42,148 nt of DNA from an uncultured Eubacteriales bacterium (GCA_902761365.1 CACWJZ010000015.1:1-42148), one strand, 5' to 3'; positions 24,448 through 32,933 are shown, counted from the first letter of the stretch. Numbers and translations: made by a program. The notes: generated from the letters alone by a model not told the origin.

Positions 24448-24476
24448 AGTATACACCCCGGGACCCCATTGTGCAA
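24448..24476 (-). promoter_or_regulatory. Barnase-barstar promoter
   Basis: Minus strand TTGCAC (24476-24471), 17 bp, TATACT (24453-24448). The -10 ends six bases before the ATG, implying a leaderless or nearly leaderless message. Confidence 0.55.
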
Positions 24477-24501
24477 CGGGCAGAAAGAGAGTATACTATA
24501 T

Positions 24502-24537
24502 TCAGCCTGACGAAACCATATGGCTTCGTCAGGCTGA
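24502..24537. repeat. 13-bp perfect hairpin flanking repeat C2
   Basis: TCAGCCTGACGAA (24502-24514) and its complement (24525-24537), with ACCATATGGC between. It has the same position relative to C2 as the 10778-10810 hairpin has to C1, but a different sequence. Confidence 0.6.
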
Positions 24538-24555
24538 GGCTCCGCGTTCGCTTCG

Positions 24556-24715
24556 CTTCCAGGCCCCGCCTATACGCTGCGCATACCGGGCAGCGGGACC
24601 TGCAAGGAGTGAGATCCGCCGCACATGTCACCGGATCTCACGGATCAGAAGCTGCGCGTTCTTCCCCCGCCGGTCGAGTTCGCTCGGCTACACCTCGCTT
24701 GTGTTGTCCGGTGAA
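24556..24715 (-). repeat. Structured repeat element C, copy 2
   Basis: Inverse-orientation counterpart of 10599-10760. Read on the minus strand it has CACCGGACAACACAAGCGAG, GTGTAGCCGAGCGAACTCG, GGGGGAAGAACGCGC, the stem GTGAGATCC/GGATCTCAC around ACATGTGCGG, and GGCGGGGCCTGGAAG. Stem differences from C1 are compensatory. Confidence 0.75.
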
Positions 24716-24775
24716 TGCGATATAGGAATAGAAGACAATGGAAAAGATAAGGGTCTAAAAGGAAAGGAGGTCGCC

Positions 24776-25747
24776 GTGCGCAAAGGAGGTATTGTTTTGT
24801 TGACCGTGCTCTTGCTATTGGCGGGCTGTCAGACCCAGCCCAAGCCCCTTCAGCGCACAGATTATCTGCTGGATACGGTGGTCACCCTGACCCTTTATGA
24901 CGCTACAGAGGCAGATCTGGACGCGGCCTTCGCGGAGATACGCCGATTGAACGACCTGCTGGACGCGTATTCTCCCTTCAGCGATCTGGGCTGGCTGCAG
25001 GCCGCCGCAGGGCTGAAACCTGTGACCGTGGCCTCTGAGACCATGGAGCTCCTTGTCTTTGCCAAGGACATGTATGAGCGGACCGGCGGGTATCTGGACG
25101 TGACCGTGGGGCCTCTCATCGATCTGTGGGATATTGGAAACGGGGGCCACTACCCCACGGAAGCGGAGCTGACCGCCGCCCGGGGCCTGCTGGGCATGGA
25201 CGATCTCATTTTGGATGAAGCCAACGGCACCGCGTACCTGGCCCGCCCCGGCATGCGGGTGGACCTGGGGGCCCTGGCCAAGGGGTATATCGCGGATAAG
25301 GTCAAGGCCCTGCTGCTGGATAGGGGCGTCAAAAGCGGCGTCATCGACCTGGGCCGGAACATCCTGCTGAGCGGGGAAAAGCCGGGCGGCGCGGCCTTTT
25401 CCATCGGCGTCCAGAGCCCGACGAACTCCGGGGAGCTGCTGCGGGTCCTGGCCCTCAAAGACAGGAGCCTGGTCACCTCCGGCACCTACGAGCGCTTCTT
25501 CGAGTACGACGGCCAGCGCTATCACCACGTCCTGGACCCCTTCACCGGCTTCCCCGCGGACACGAGCCTTTCCGCCGTCACCGTCCTTTCGGGCAGCTCC
25601 CTCTGGGGCGACGCCCTGTCCACGGCCTGTCTCCTTTTGGGTGTGGAGCAGGGCATGGCCCTCGTCGATTCGATCCCCGACGCCGAGGCCCTCTTCGTCC
25701 GCACCGACGGCACCGTCATCACCACGGCGGGCTTTCCGCAGACATGA
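24776..25747 (+). CDS. apbE: FAD:protein FMN transferase, lipoprotein
   Basis: ApbE covalently attaches FMN to threonine residues of membrane redox proteins such as RnfG/NqrC. The 323-residue precursor starts at GTG 24776, five bases after AAAGGAGG; a lipobox follows (LLTVLLLLAGCQ, Cys at about 18). The catalytic domain shows DTVVTLTLYDA, the segment PGMRVDLGALAKGYIADKVK, GVIDLGRNILLSG, and the metal/FAD site YHHVLDPFTGFPAD. Normal length. Upstream in-frame codons belong to repeat C2. The next gene begins 10 bp later. Confidence 0.94.
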   Translation: MRKGGIVLLTVLLLLAGCQTQPKPLQRTDYLLDTVVTLTLYDATEADLDAAFAEIRRLNDLLDAYSPFSDLGWLQAAAGLKPVTVASETMELLVFAKDMYERTGGYLDVTVGPLIDLWDIGNGGHYPTEAELTAARGLLGMDDLILDEANGTAYLARPGMRVDLGALAKGYIADKVKALLLDRGVKSGVIDLGRNILLSGEKPGGAAFSIGVQSPTNSGELLRVLALKDRSLVTSGTYERFFEYDGQRYHHVLDPFTGFPADTSLSAVTVLSGSSLWGDALSTACLLLGVEQGMALVDSIPDAEALFVRTDGTVITTAGFPQT

Positions 25748-25757
25748 GGAAAAGACC

Positions 25758-26249
25758 ATGAAACGACTGATCTGGTATGACCTGCAGTATTTGCGGAACA
25801 TCGGGAAGGCAGCCTGCTTCTGCGGCGGGCTAATCGCCATACCTCTTTTCATCGTTGGGATGGCATATATAACAACAGATCCCTGGGCATGGCTCCTGCT
25901 TTTGCCCGGCACTGTTGCTGCGACCTTCGTCTGGTGGCTGCTGCGATATGGCCTTCGGGAGCGAGCCGTGCTGAAAGCTGAGGCGGCGGGGCTGACCCTG
26001 CCGGAAGCGTTGCTGCCGGAAACAAGCCGCCGGACCCTGTATGGGAATGAGGAATGGCTGATCCTGGCGGGAAAGCTGGCCGTGCATCGGTCGTTTCTGG
26101 AGCGGGTGACGATCGAGATAACGGATAAAGGCGTTCATTGGGGCCCAACCTATTGGACCGTGTTCCAACTGAAAAACGGGAAGCGGTACAGGATACATGT
26201 GGATTCCGCCAGCACGGGCAGGAAGATAAAGAACTGGTTCGACAACTGA
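25758..26249 (+). CDS. Hypothetical membrane protein
   Basis: A 163-residue protein with two adjacent membrane helices (AACFCGGLIAIPLFIVGMAY and AWLLLLPGTVAATFVWWLLR, about 18-62). A cytoplasmic C-terminal part follows with a PH-like beta-rich appearance: LYGNEEWLILAGKLAVHRSF, VTIEITDKGVHWGPTYWTVF, KNGKRYRIHVDS. RBS GAGGAAAAG. It lies 10 bp after apbE, so is co-transcribed. No family recognised; bacterial PH or YcxB-like domains share this topology, as speculation. Confidence 0.7.
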   Translation: MKRLIWYDLQYLRNIGKAACFCGGLIAIPLFIVGMAYITTDPWAWLLLLPGTVAATFVWWLLRYGLRERAVLKAEAAGLTLPEALLPETSRRTLYGNEEWLILAGKLAVHRSFLERVTIEITDKGVHWGPTYWTVFQLKNGKRYRIHVDSASTGRKIKNWFDN

Positions 26250-26309
26250 AAACGGGATAAATGACAGCCCTTCCGCGCTTGCGAAAGGGCTGAGTTTAGT
26301 GTTTTCAAC

Positions 26310-26381
26310 GGGCCGGGCAAGCCACGGCCCCTACAACGAATAGGCGCGATGACCCATGTAGGGGAGGGGCTTGCCCCTCCC
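26310..26381. repeat. REP pair R11/R12
   Basis: R11 (26310-26334) reads GGGCCGGGCAAGCCACGGCC plus CCTAC; R12 (26358-26381) is a GTAGG head plus GGGAGGGGCTTGCCCCTCCC. Spacing is 23 bp. This is nearly the same unit as R3/R4 before the RAYT gene, evidence of duplication as a pair. It lies between the membrane-protein gene and the alr 3' end. Confidence 0.85.
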
Positions 26382-26388
26382 GTCCTTT

Positions 26389-27558
26389 TTATCCGATCAG
26401 CGGCCGGTGGACGCGGACGACTTCGCCATCCTCCATATACACCCTCGGCACCCGGGGGGTGATGAGGCAGGTGACCTCGTAGCCGATGGTCCCGACCAGG
26501 TCCGCCACGTCGTCCGCCGTGATCTCGTCGTCCCCGTCCCGGCCGAAGATGGTGACGGTGTCGCCCACCTGGGCCTCCGGGACCCCGGTCACGTCGACCA
26601 TGAACTGGTCCATGCACACCCGCCCGATGATGGGGCAGCGCTTCCCGCGGACCAGGACCTGTCCCCGGTTGCTGAGGAGGCGGTTCACCCCGTCGGCGTA
26701 CCCGGCGCACACGGTGGCCACCCGGGTCCCGGGCTGGGCCACGTAGGTGCAGCCGTAGCTCACGGGGGTGGGCGCGGTGACGGTCTTCAAAAAGCTGATA
26801 TGGGACCGCAGGGCCATGACGCCTTTGATCCCGCCGATCAGGCTCAGGTCCACCTCATTGGAGGGCTTGAGCCCGTAGAGGATGATCCCCTCCCGGACCA
26901 TGTCGAATTTGTCGGGCATCTCGATGAGGCCCGCGCTGTTGTCCAGGTGCTTCAGCGGGATCTCGATGCCCCGCCACGCCATGGCGTCGGTGAAATCCTT
27001 GTACCGCCGGGTCTGCTCCCTGGCATAGGTCTTGTCGGCGCAGTCTGCCTTGGCGTAGTGGCTGAACACGCCCAGGAGCTTTCCGCCGGGGAGCCTGGTC
27101 AGGGCTTCGATCTCGTCCAAAGACTGCTCCGTGCAGGCGAACCCGATGCGGCCCATGCCCGTGTCCAGGGCGATATGGTAGGCGATGGTCTTCCCGTGGG
27201 CGGCCCCGTAATCGCACAGGGCCTTGCCGTAGGCGAAGGAAGGTACCGCCGCCTCGATGTCGTATGCCGCGATGGCCTCAAAGTCGCTTTCGGGCGTGGG
27301 TCCCAGCAGGAAAATGGGCGTTTCGATGCCCGCCTTCCTGAGCTCCACGGCCTCGTCCGTCATGGCCACGGCGAACCGGTCCGCCTTGCCCTCCAGGAGT
27401 TTCGCCGCTTCCACGGCCCCATGGCCGTAGGCGTTGGCCTTGATGACCGCCGCCAGGAGCACCTCGTCCGGCAGATGGTGCCGGGCCGCCATGAAATTGT
27501 GGAGCATGGCGCTAAGATCGATCTCGGCCCAGGTCCGCAGCGTGGATTCAACCTTCAT
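26389..27558 (-). CDS. alr: Alanine racemase
   Basis: A PLP enzyme making D-alanine for peptidoglycan. The 389-residue protein has RTWAEIDLSAMLHNF, AVIKANAYGHGAVEAAKLLE (PLP lysine) at about residues 39-58, HIALDTGMGRIGF, HLDNSAGL, and the second-site VSYGCTYVAQPGTRVATVCA followed by GYADGV (catalytic Tyr), then RVCMDQFMVDVT. ATG at 27558 gives the normal N-terminus; its Shine-Dalgarno (GAGG) is distant (13 bases). It lies 107 bp downstream of the PIG-L/LRR gene on the same strand and may share its transcript. Confidence 0.95.
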   Translation of the reverse strand: MKVESTLRTWAEIDLSAMLHNFMAARHHLPDEVLLAAVIKANAYGHGAVEAAKLLEGKADRFAVAMTDEAVELRKAGIETPIFLLGPTPESDFEAIAAYDIEAAVPSFAYGKALCDYGAAHGKTIAYHIALDTGMGRIGFACTEQSLDEIEALTRLPGGKLLGVFSHYAKADCADKTYAREQTRRYKDFTDAMAWRGIEIPLKHLDNSAGLIEMPDKFDMVREGIILYGLKPSNEVDLSLIGGIKGVMALRSHISFLKTVTAPTPVSYGCTYVAQPGTRVATVCAGYADGVNRLLSNRGQVLVRGKRCPIIGRVCMDQFMVDVTGVPEAQVGDTVTIFGRDGDDEITADDVADLVGTIGYEVTCLITPRVPRVYMEDGEVVRVHRPLIG

Positions 27559-27665
27559 ATCTATGTCTATGCCTCGTGTCAACGTTTTTCTTACTGTATC
27601 ACCATCTGCCCCGGGCGGCAAGGGGCTGCCGGAGGCCGGAAAGAATATATCCCCGGAGAGGGGGA

Positions 27666-30600
27666 TCAGTTGTCATAGAAGAAGCTGCGCAGCCACTGAT
27701 ACCGCTCGCCTTCCCGCCAGCCGTCGCCGGTCTCGTCCCGGGTGGTGCAGTTGCAGACGCAGCCGGGAAGAGCATCGATCACGGCCTGGTTCTGGGCCGC
27801 GGAGAGACCGTTCATGGAGAACCAGAGGCGCTTGGCCTGAGTGAACTGCAACAGTGGCGTAACATCCTCCAAATGGATGTTGGCGATGTTGATGTCTGTG
27901 AGATGGGGAAGACCCACCAGGGGCGATACGTCGGGGATGTTGTTCATGAACAGCTCCACATATTGCAGCTCTTGGAGGCAGCTGAGGGCGGAGATGTCCG
28001 TGATCTTGTTGTCCGCCAGGATCAGCAGCTGCAGGTGAGGCAGGTATTGGAGCACCTCCAGATCCTCATTGGTCAGGTAGTTGTGCCCCAGGTCCAGGGC
28101 CAAAAGGTCCGTGCAATATTTGAGGTCCTTCAGATCTCCGGCCTTCAGACGCTTGGTCTTCTTGATCCGGTTGTTCATGGCGTCGCTGTAGTAGGACTGG
28201 GTGTACTTGGATGGATTCTTGGTGGAGAAGGCGATGGCGTCCGTTCGGATGGCATGTTGTCTGAGATGGATCGTCCATACGAACTTCACGTCGGGCCGGG
28301 CGGCCATGAGCACCTCCATCTGCTCGTTGCTGAGCCCGCAGTCGCACATGATCAGCTTCTTCAGGTACGGCAGTTGAGCGATCTCAGATAGCACCGCCTC
28401 GGGAGACTTGAAGACGGTCTTGCTTACGTCCAGCTCCTCCGCGGCGTTGTCCATGACCTGCCCAAACACGGTCACCCGGCGGACGAACACCGTCTCCGGG
28501 TGCTCCGACTGCAGTTGGGCGACAGCCGTATCCGTATCCTCCCTTTCGGGCAGGTACACCTTCTTTAGCGCGGAGAAGGCCCGCAGCAGAGGGATCAGCT
28601 CCTGGACGGAGCAGGAGGCGTTTCGCAAATCCAGCTCCGCAGCGCCCGTTTCCACTTTTTGGCCCAGCAGATCCACGGTCTGCAGGATTTTTAGCTCGGG
28701 GCGTGCCGCCTGGACGGAAAGCACATCCTCCAGCCCCAGGGCGGTGCCGTGCAGGTCCACCGTCTGCAACTCGGGCAGATAGGGCAGGGCAAAGAGCAGT
28801 TCGTCCACGTTGGGCAGATTGGCGTTCGCCAGGGCGATGGATGTTGCTTCTACGGGGAAGTGGGCGTCGCCCACGGGCACGGTATAGGAAACGGTGAGAT
28901 CAGGGTACTGGCCGGACAGAGCCATCACGTCCGCCGGGTCGATGGTCGCTTCCGTCAGGTCCAGGACCCGCAGGCGGGGGAAGGCCGCCAAGCCCTTTTC
29001 CAGCAGCTGGAAGTCGGGGGCCTCCCGCACTGTCAGCGCTTCGTCCGCCATGGTCAAAACCTGATCCCCTACGACCAGGGTGAAGGTCAAGGAGAGATCC
29101 GGTCGGGTCTCCATGAGGGATAGCAGGGCGTCATAGGCGGTACTTCCTGAGGCGTCGACGGCGCTGAGCTGTTCAAAGTAAGACAGCAGCTGCCCATCCT
29201 CCGGGGAGAAGTGGGGCAGCACCAGCTCCGTGCTGTCACAGGGGAAGCGCCCGTCCGTCAGGGGTATGGCCCATAGGATCTGGCAGTCCGCCGGGACCGC
29301 CTGGCGGATGGCTTCATACCAGGTGGGGGTCACCTGTTCGCAGGCCGTTACATCCAGCTTGCGCAGCTCCGGATACGCGGCCAGGGCCGCGGGCTCGGGC
29401 AGGGTCTCCGTGGTGAAGCTGAGCTCGCAGACTGGCGCAGCTGTGGGGGCCGTGGAAGCGGTCGGGGCGGGCTCAGCCACCTGGGGACGGCGCTCGTTCA
29501 CCAACATCAGTGCGGCGCCCAAGGACAGGAGCAGAGCGAAGAGCCACAACAGGATCCGCTGCCACCAGTGTTTGGTCAGAAAGGAGACGCTAAGGCAGAG
29601 GATGGCGGCGATGCCGATGAGCAGCGGCAGCAGCCAAGACAGGAACGATGCTTCTTCCGGGTCCGCGGGCGTTTCTGCGGGGGCTGATGCTTCCGGGTCC
29701 GGTGCTTCGGGGGCCGGCGTATGGGCGGCAGCTGTCTCCTGGGATGCCGGCGTGTCGGTGGGCATCGGCGTGTCCGCAGGCGCAGGCGTATCTTCGGGGA
29801 CCGGCGTGTCGGTGGGCGTCGATGCGTCCGCAGGCGCAGACGTATCTTCGGGGACCGGCGTGTCGGTGGGCGTCGGTGCGTCCGCAGGCGCCGACGTATC
29901 CGTAGGTACAGGCATATCCGTAGACGCAGGCCCGGCCGAGCTGTAGAAGGACGCGGCCTCGATATGTTCAAAGGGATCGTTCAAGCTCGGGGTGTCCAGC
30001 CCTACGGTGGTGTATGCGAGACCGAAGTCGGACAGGCTGTACACGCCCTCGTTCCTGACCGCGTGACGGGAGGGCAGTTGGGATCGGTGGCATTGGAAGG
30101 CGGCCGTGGCGATCTCCACCGGGGTCAGTCCGCCGTATGCGTCGATGGCCTTGGTGGCAGGTAGCTGGATGGGGTTTTCCGGGTACAGGTGCAGATACAG
30201 CTTCTTGATCTCCCAAGTGCCGTACTGTGCTGCGGATTTCTTGTCATAGGTGGAGTCGGCGGCCAGGGGTACTGCCTCCTGGACTGCGTTGGCCAAAATC
30301 ACGTGCTGCCAGTGGCCGTATTCTCCGTTGAGATCGTGGGAAAAGACCACTTCGGGCCGATACTGACGGAACAGGCGCACCAGGTAGCGGACCATGTCCT
30401 TCTGCTGAAACGTGTCCTGATGCTGCTCTCGGTAGCTGGGGGGTATATCGGGGAAGGTGCCCAGGATGGGCGCCTTGCGCAGCCCCATGATCCATGCTCC
30501 GTTGCCGGCCTCGTCCTTGCGGACCCGCTCCCGGGTGGCGGCGTAGAAGATGGAGCCATCCCATCCCTGCTCCACGGTGTACAGGGGAACTATGGCGCCC

Positions 30601-31172
30601 ATGAACAGCACGTCGTCGTCGGGATGCATGGCCACGATCAGATAGTCCAGCTTCTCAGGGGTGGGCTCCCAGGGATGGTAACTGGGGATGACGCCTTCCC
30701 CATAGGCGTACAGGGAACTGAGGTTGATCTCACTCTTGGACACCACTGATATGGACCGGGTCCCCTCCTCCAGGGAAACGATCTGGTTGACGTACCAGGA
30801 GCCGGGCACTTCCTTGAGCAGGGTACCTTCGCGGTCAAACTGTTGGAACGTGAAGGAATCGGCAGCGGGGTAGTCCTTGAATGCCATCCAGATGGTCTTC
30901 ACGGGAATACCCTCTCGCCAGGTCAGGGTCACCCGCTGTCCGTCCTTCAGGATCTGGCTGGAATTCAGATCCGCATCGGTGAGCCGCCAGGTGTAGGCGG
31001 TGGATTTAAGATCGGAGGTGAGGCGGCAGTGGTGGGTCAGATTCTCCGCCACGGGACCTTCCGCTTCGATAGAATAGGCGAAAGGGTCCGTCTCCGCGCG
31101 GGAAACGCGCAGGGAGGGAAGGGCCATCAGCAGTGCAGCGATCAACAAACAGGCAATCAGGGTTTTCTTCAT
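27666..31172 (-). CDS. Surface protein: PIG-L deacetylase + transmembrane hairpin + leucine-rich repeats
   Basis: The 1168-residue protein has a signal peptide (1-26), a beta-rich region (27-170), and a PIG-L/LmbE N-acetylglucosaminyl deacetylase domain (about 173-400) with LIVAMHPDDDVLFMGA (metal ligands His183, Asp186) and SHDLNGEYGHWQHVILA (His287, His290). A Thr/Pro/Asp-rich linker (415-505) holds an 18-residue tandem repeat. Two membrane helices (about 509-532, 538-558) follow, then about ten LRRs (LKKLIMCDCGLSNEQMEVL, LLALDLGHNYLTNEDLEVL and others) to the end. RBS is weak (AAGAAGAG). The upstream lipoprotein gene ends 10 bp before. I know of no such architecture; deacetylation of a surface glycan is inference. 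Confidence 0.85.
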   Translation of the reverse strand: MKKTLIACLLIAALLMALPSLRVSRAETDPFAYSIEAEGPVAENLTHHCRLTSDLKSTAYTWRLTDADLNSSQILKDGQRVTLTWREGIPVKTIWMAFKDYPAADSFTFQQFDREGTLLKEVPGSWYVNQIVSLEEGTRSISVVSKSEINLSSLYAYGEGVIPSYHPWEPTPEKLDYLIVAMHPDDDVLFMGAIVPLYTVEQGWDGSIFYAATRERVRKDEAGNGAWIMGLRKAPILGTFPDIPPSYREQHQDTFQQKDMVRYLVRLFRQYRPEVVFSHDLNGEYGHWQHVILANAVQEAVPLAADSTYDKKSAAQYGTWEIKKLYLHLYPENPIQLPATKAIDAYGGLTPVEIATAAFQCHRSQLPSRHAVRNEGVYSLSDFGLAYTTVGLDTPSLNDPFEHIEAASFYSSAGPASTDMPVPTDTSAPADAPTPTDTPVPEDTSAPADASTPTDTPVPEDTPAPADTPMPTDTPASQETAAAHTPAPEAPDPEASAPAETPADPEEASFLSWLLPLLIGIAAILCLSVSFLTKHWWQRILLWLFALLLSLGAALMLVNERRPQVAEPAPTASTAPTAAPVCELSFTTETLPEPAALAAYPELRKLDVTACEQVTPTWYEAIRQAVPADCQILWAIPLTDGRFPCDSTELVLPHFSPEDGQLLSYFEQLSAVDASGSTAYDALLSLMETRPDLSLTFTLVVGDQVLTMADEALTVREAPDFQLLEKGLAAFPRLRVLDLTEATIDPADVMALSGQYPDLTVSYTVPVGDAHFPVEATSIALANANLPNVDELLFALPYLPELQTVDLHGTALGLEDVLSVQAARPELKILQTVDLLGQKVETGAAELDLRNASCSVQELIPLLRAFSALKKVYLPEREDTDTAVAQLQSEHPETVFVRRVTVFGQVMDNAAEELDVSKTVFKSPEAVLSEIAQLPYLKKLIMCDCGLSNEQMEVLMAARPDVKFVWTIHLRQHAIRTDAIAFSTKNPSKYTQSYYSDAMNNRIKKTKRLKAGDLKDLKYCTDLLALDLGHNYLTNEDLEVLQYLPHLQLLILADNKITDISALSCLQELQYVELFMNNIPDVSPLVGLPHLTDINIANIHLEDVTPLLQFTQAKRLWFSMNGLSAAQNQAVIDALPGCVCNCTTRDETGDGWREGERYQWLRSFFYDN
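29752..29913 (-). repeat. 54-bp tandem repeat inside the PIG-L/LRR gene
   Basis: Three copies (29752-29805, 29806-29859, 29860-29913), each starting GTGTCGGTGGGC on the plus strand and encoding an 18-residue Thr/Pro/Asp/Ala unit (APADAPTPTDTPVPEDTS-like). Copies are nearly identical in DNA, so copy number may vary between strains. Confidence 0.85.
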
Positions 31173-31182
31173 ATACTCTTCT

Positions 31183-32838
31183 TTATCGTCTCAGGGATAG
31201 TTCCTCTGACGCGCCGATCAGGCCGAGACTGCGCGTCAGCCGATCCAAAGCTCTGTCCTCGTTGGCATGCTCCAGAGCCTTGGTGAGCCAGGGCGGGAAA
31301 TCCTCCTTAGGGATGTGGGACGTTCCCTTCCAGATGCGGTTCTTGGGGTTCAATCGCCCCTGGTTGGCATAGACGGCGTCCATGTTGAAGTGCAGCCGCC
31401 CCTGAACGTTGCGGAAGGTCAAAATCAGGAAGGACAGGTGAGGAGCCTCCATCTCATAGAGCAGGAAGGCGTCGGCTTCACCGTCCTTGTCCCGGTCGAT
31501 CCGGTCAACAACCATCTCGTAGTGTTTATTGACTTGGATAAAGTCGCCGCTGCGGAGCTGGTAGTGTTTGATCTTGTTGTCCTTGTGGCGATTGACTTCG
31601 CCCAGGCGGCCGATCTCCCAGCCGGTGCTGCCGTTGCTGATGTCCAGTCCCGCCTGCTTCAGGGCCCAAACGATGGACCCCACGCACTGCATGCCCGTAT
31701 ACCAGTAGGTTCCGTTGCCGTCCTTGGTGGGCCGCTTGAGCTTGGCGCCCCATTGGGGGTTGAAGCCCCAGTCGTCCTTCTCCTGGTACTTGCCGGCGCC
31801 CTGATAGGGGATGGTGTAGCCCAGGGCCGCCATGTGGGATATGGCAGAGACCGCGGAGGTCACCGCGCCCTCCCGGGTGTAGATGCCCGCCTGCGCGATG
31901 TCGGCGGCCACGGCCTCATTCAGCTCCTTGACGGAGGTCCCCGCCGCTTCAGCCATCTCGGCCAGCGGCGTCCGCAGGGCGGACAGCCCCTCGGCCCGGA
32001 TGGGGTAGAGGTAGCCGGAGTTCACGGTGATGGGGTAGGGCTCGCTGACGCGTCCCTCGCTGTCCCGAACGAAGAGGAAGTAATCCCCGTCATACTTGAA
32101 GACCCGGAAGGGATCGCCCGTCACCGGCAGCCAGTCCTTGGACTTCTCCGACGGCGGGGTGCTGAGGCAGGAGAAACAGTACTCCGTGGCAGTGGTCCCC
32201 TCCTGCAGCTCCACGGTCACCACGGCTTTGCAGGCGTAGGCATAGGCGATGACAGGCCCGTCCGCCGCTGCAGCGGGCAGGGTGCCCGGCGCGTTGGGTG
32301 CTTGGGAAAAAGCAGTGTCGGGAGCAGCCGTCAGAACGAGGTCGCTCTGTCCCTTCTGGATCAGAGTCAACGTTTGGCCATCGCAGGTGTAGGGGATCAC
32401 GGTCGTGTGCCCGTCCGCAGCGGTGAGGGTCAGCAGTCCGTCCGAAGCGGCATACAGACCAGCCGCTTCCCGGTCCGGCAGGATCGCTCGGTAACGCCCA
32501 TCGCTCTGGAGGGTCAGAGAGAAACCCGTCTCCCCATAGCCCCAGGTTTGCGCGAGCGGGTCGGGCACGGGCGTCGGGGTAGGTTCCGGGGTGGGTGTCG
32601 GCGTCGGTGTGGGCTCCGGCGTGGGGACCGGGGTGGGCTTTGGCGTAGGAGCGGGGGTGGGCGACGGTGTCAGGACAGGTGCTTCTGTCTCGTTCGCCGC
32701 AATGATCATTTCGGCTGCCGCAGGGGCGGATGTAACCATAGCTGCCTGAGGCGACCTTTCAGGGGCACAGGCCGCCCCTCCCAGCACCAGGGCCAGCAGA
32801 AGGGCGATATATCTCGCTTTCAAATGGGCAGGACCCAT
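31183..32838 (-). CDS. Lipoprotein with papain-like (NlpC/P60- or CHAP-like) domain
   Basis: The 551-residue precursor has a lipobox (LVLGGAAC, Cys24), a Pro/Thr stalk (about 55-95, PTPTPEP-type), a beta-rich region (95-270), and a C-terminal domain with GTYWYTGMQCVGSIVWALKQ (probable nucleophile Cys385) and LRSGDFIQVNKHYEMVVDRI (probable His439), the order expected of NlpC/P60 or CHAP enzymes that cut peptidoglycan peptides. Shine-Dalgarno AAAGGA. It is first in an operon with the PIG-L/LRR gene 10 bp downstream. Family assignment rests on the Cys/His pattern only, so enzymatic activity is tentative. Confidence 0.75.
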   Translation of the reverse strand: MGPAHLKARYIALLLALVLGGAACAPERSPQAAMVTSAPAAAEMIIAANETEAPVLTPSPTPAPTPKPTPVPTPEPTPTPTPTPEPTPTPVPDPLAQTWGYGETGFSLTLQSDGRYRAILPDREAAGLYAASDGLLTLTAADGHTTVIPYTCDGQTLTLIQKGQSDLVLTAAPDTAFSQAPNAPGTLPAAAADGPVIAYAYACKAVVTVELQEGTTATEYCFSCLSTPPSEKSKDWLPVTGDPFRVFKYDGDYFLFVRDSEGRVSEPYPITVNSGYLYPIRAEGLSALRTPLAEMAEAAGTSVKELNEAVAADIAQAGIYTREGAVTSAVSAISHMAALGYTIPYQGAGKYQEKDDWGFNPQWGAKLKRPTKDGNGTYWYTGMQCVGSIVWALKQAGLDISNGSTGWEIGRLGEVNRHKDNKIKHYQLRSGDFIQVNKHYEMVVDRIDRDKDGEADAFLLYEMEAPHLSFLILTFRNVQGRLHFNMDAVYANQGRLNPKNRIWKGTSHIPKEDFPPWLTKALEHANEDRALDRLTRSLGLIGASEELSLRR

Positions 32839-32903
32839 GTCGGTATTTCCTTTCCAACGTATTACAGGAACAGCCTGCTAGTTGCACACATTTCTACAAA
32901 TAT

Positions 32904-32933
32904 ACTATACCCCTTCGCTCCTTTTCTTGTCAA
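32904..32933 (-). promoter_or_regulatory. Promoter of the lipoprotein-PIG-L/LRR operon
   Basis: Minus strand TTGACA (32933-32928), 18 bp, TATAGT (32909-32904). About 65 bp of leader precede the start codon. Confidence 0.65.

Larger units (their letters stand above)
24442..24775. other. Gene-free region between barnase and apbE
   Basis: Holds the barnase promoter, a 13-bp perfect hairpin (24502-24537), structured repeat C2 (24556-24715) and the apbE RBS. No credible gene; long open frames here are repeat-derived. Confidence 0.7.

Noticed and set aside
24413-24775. N-terminal extension of ApbE
   Set aside because: The upstream in-frame codons come from repeat C2 and the hairpin; the GTG at 24776 has an ideal RBS and is followed by a lipoprotein signal peptide.
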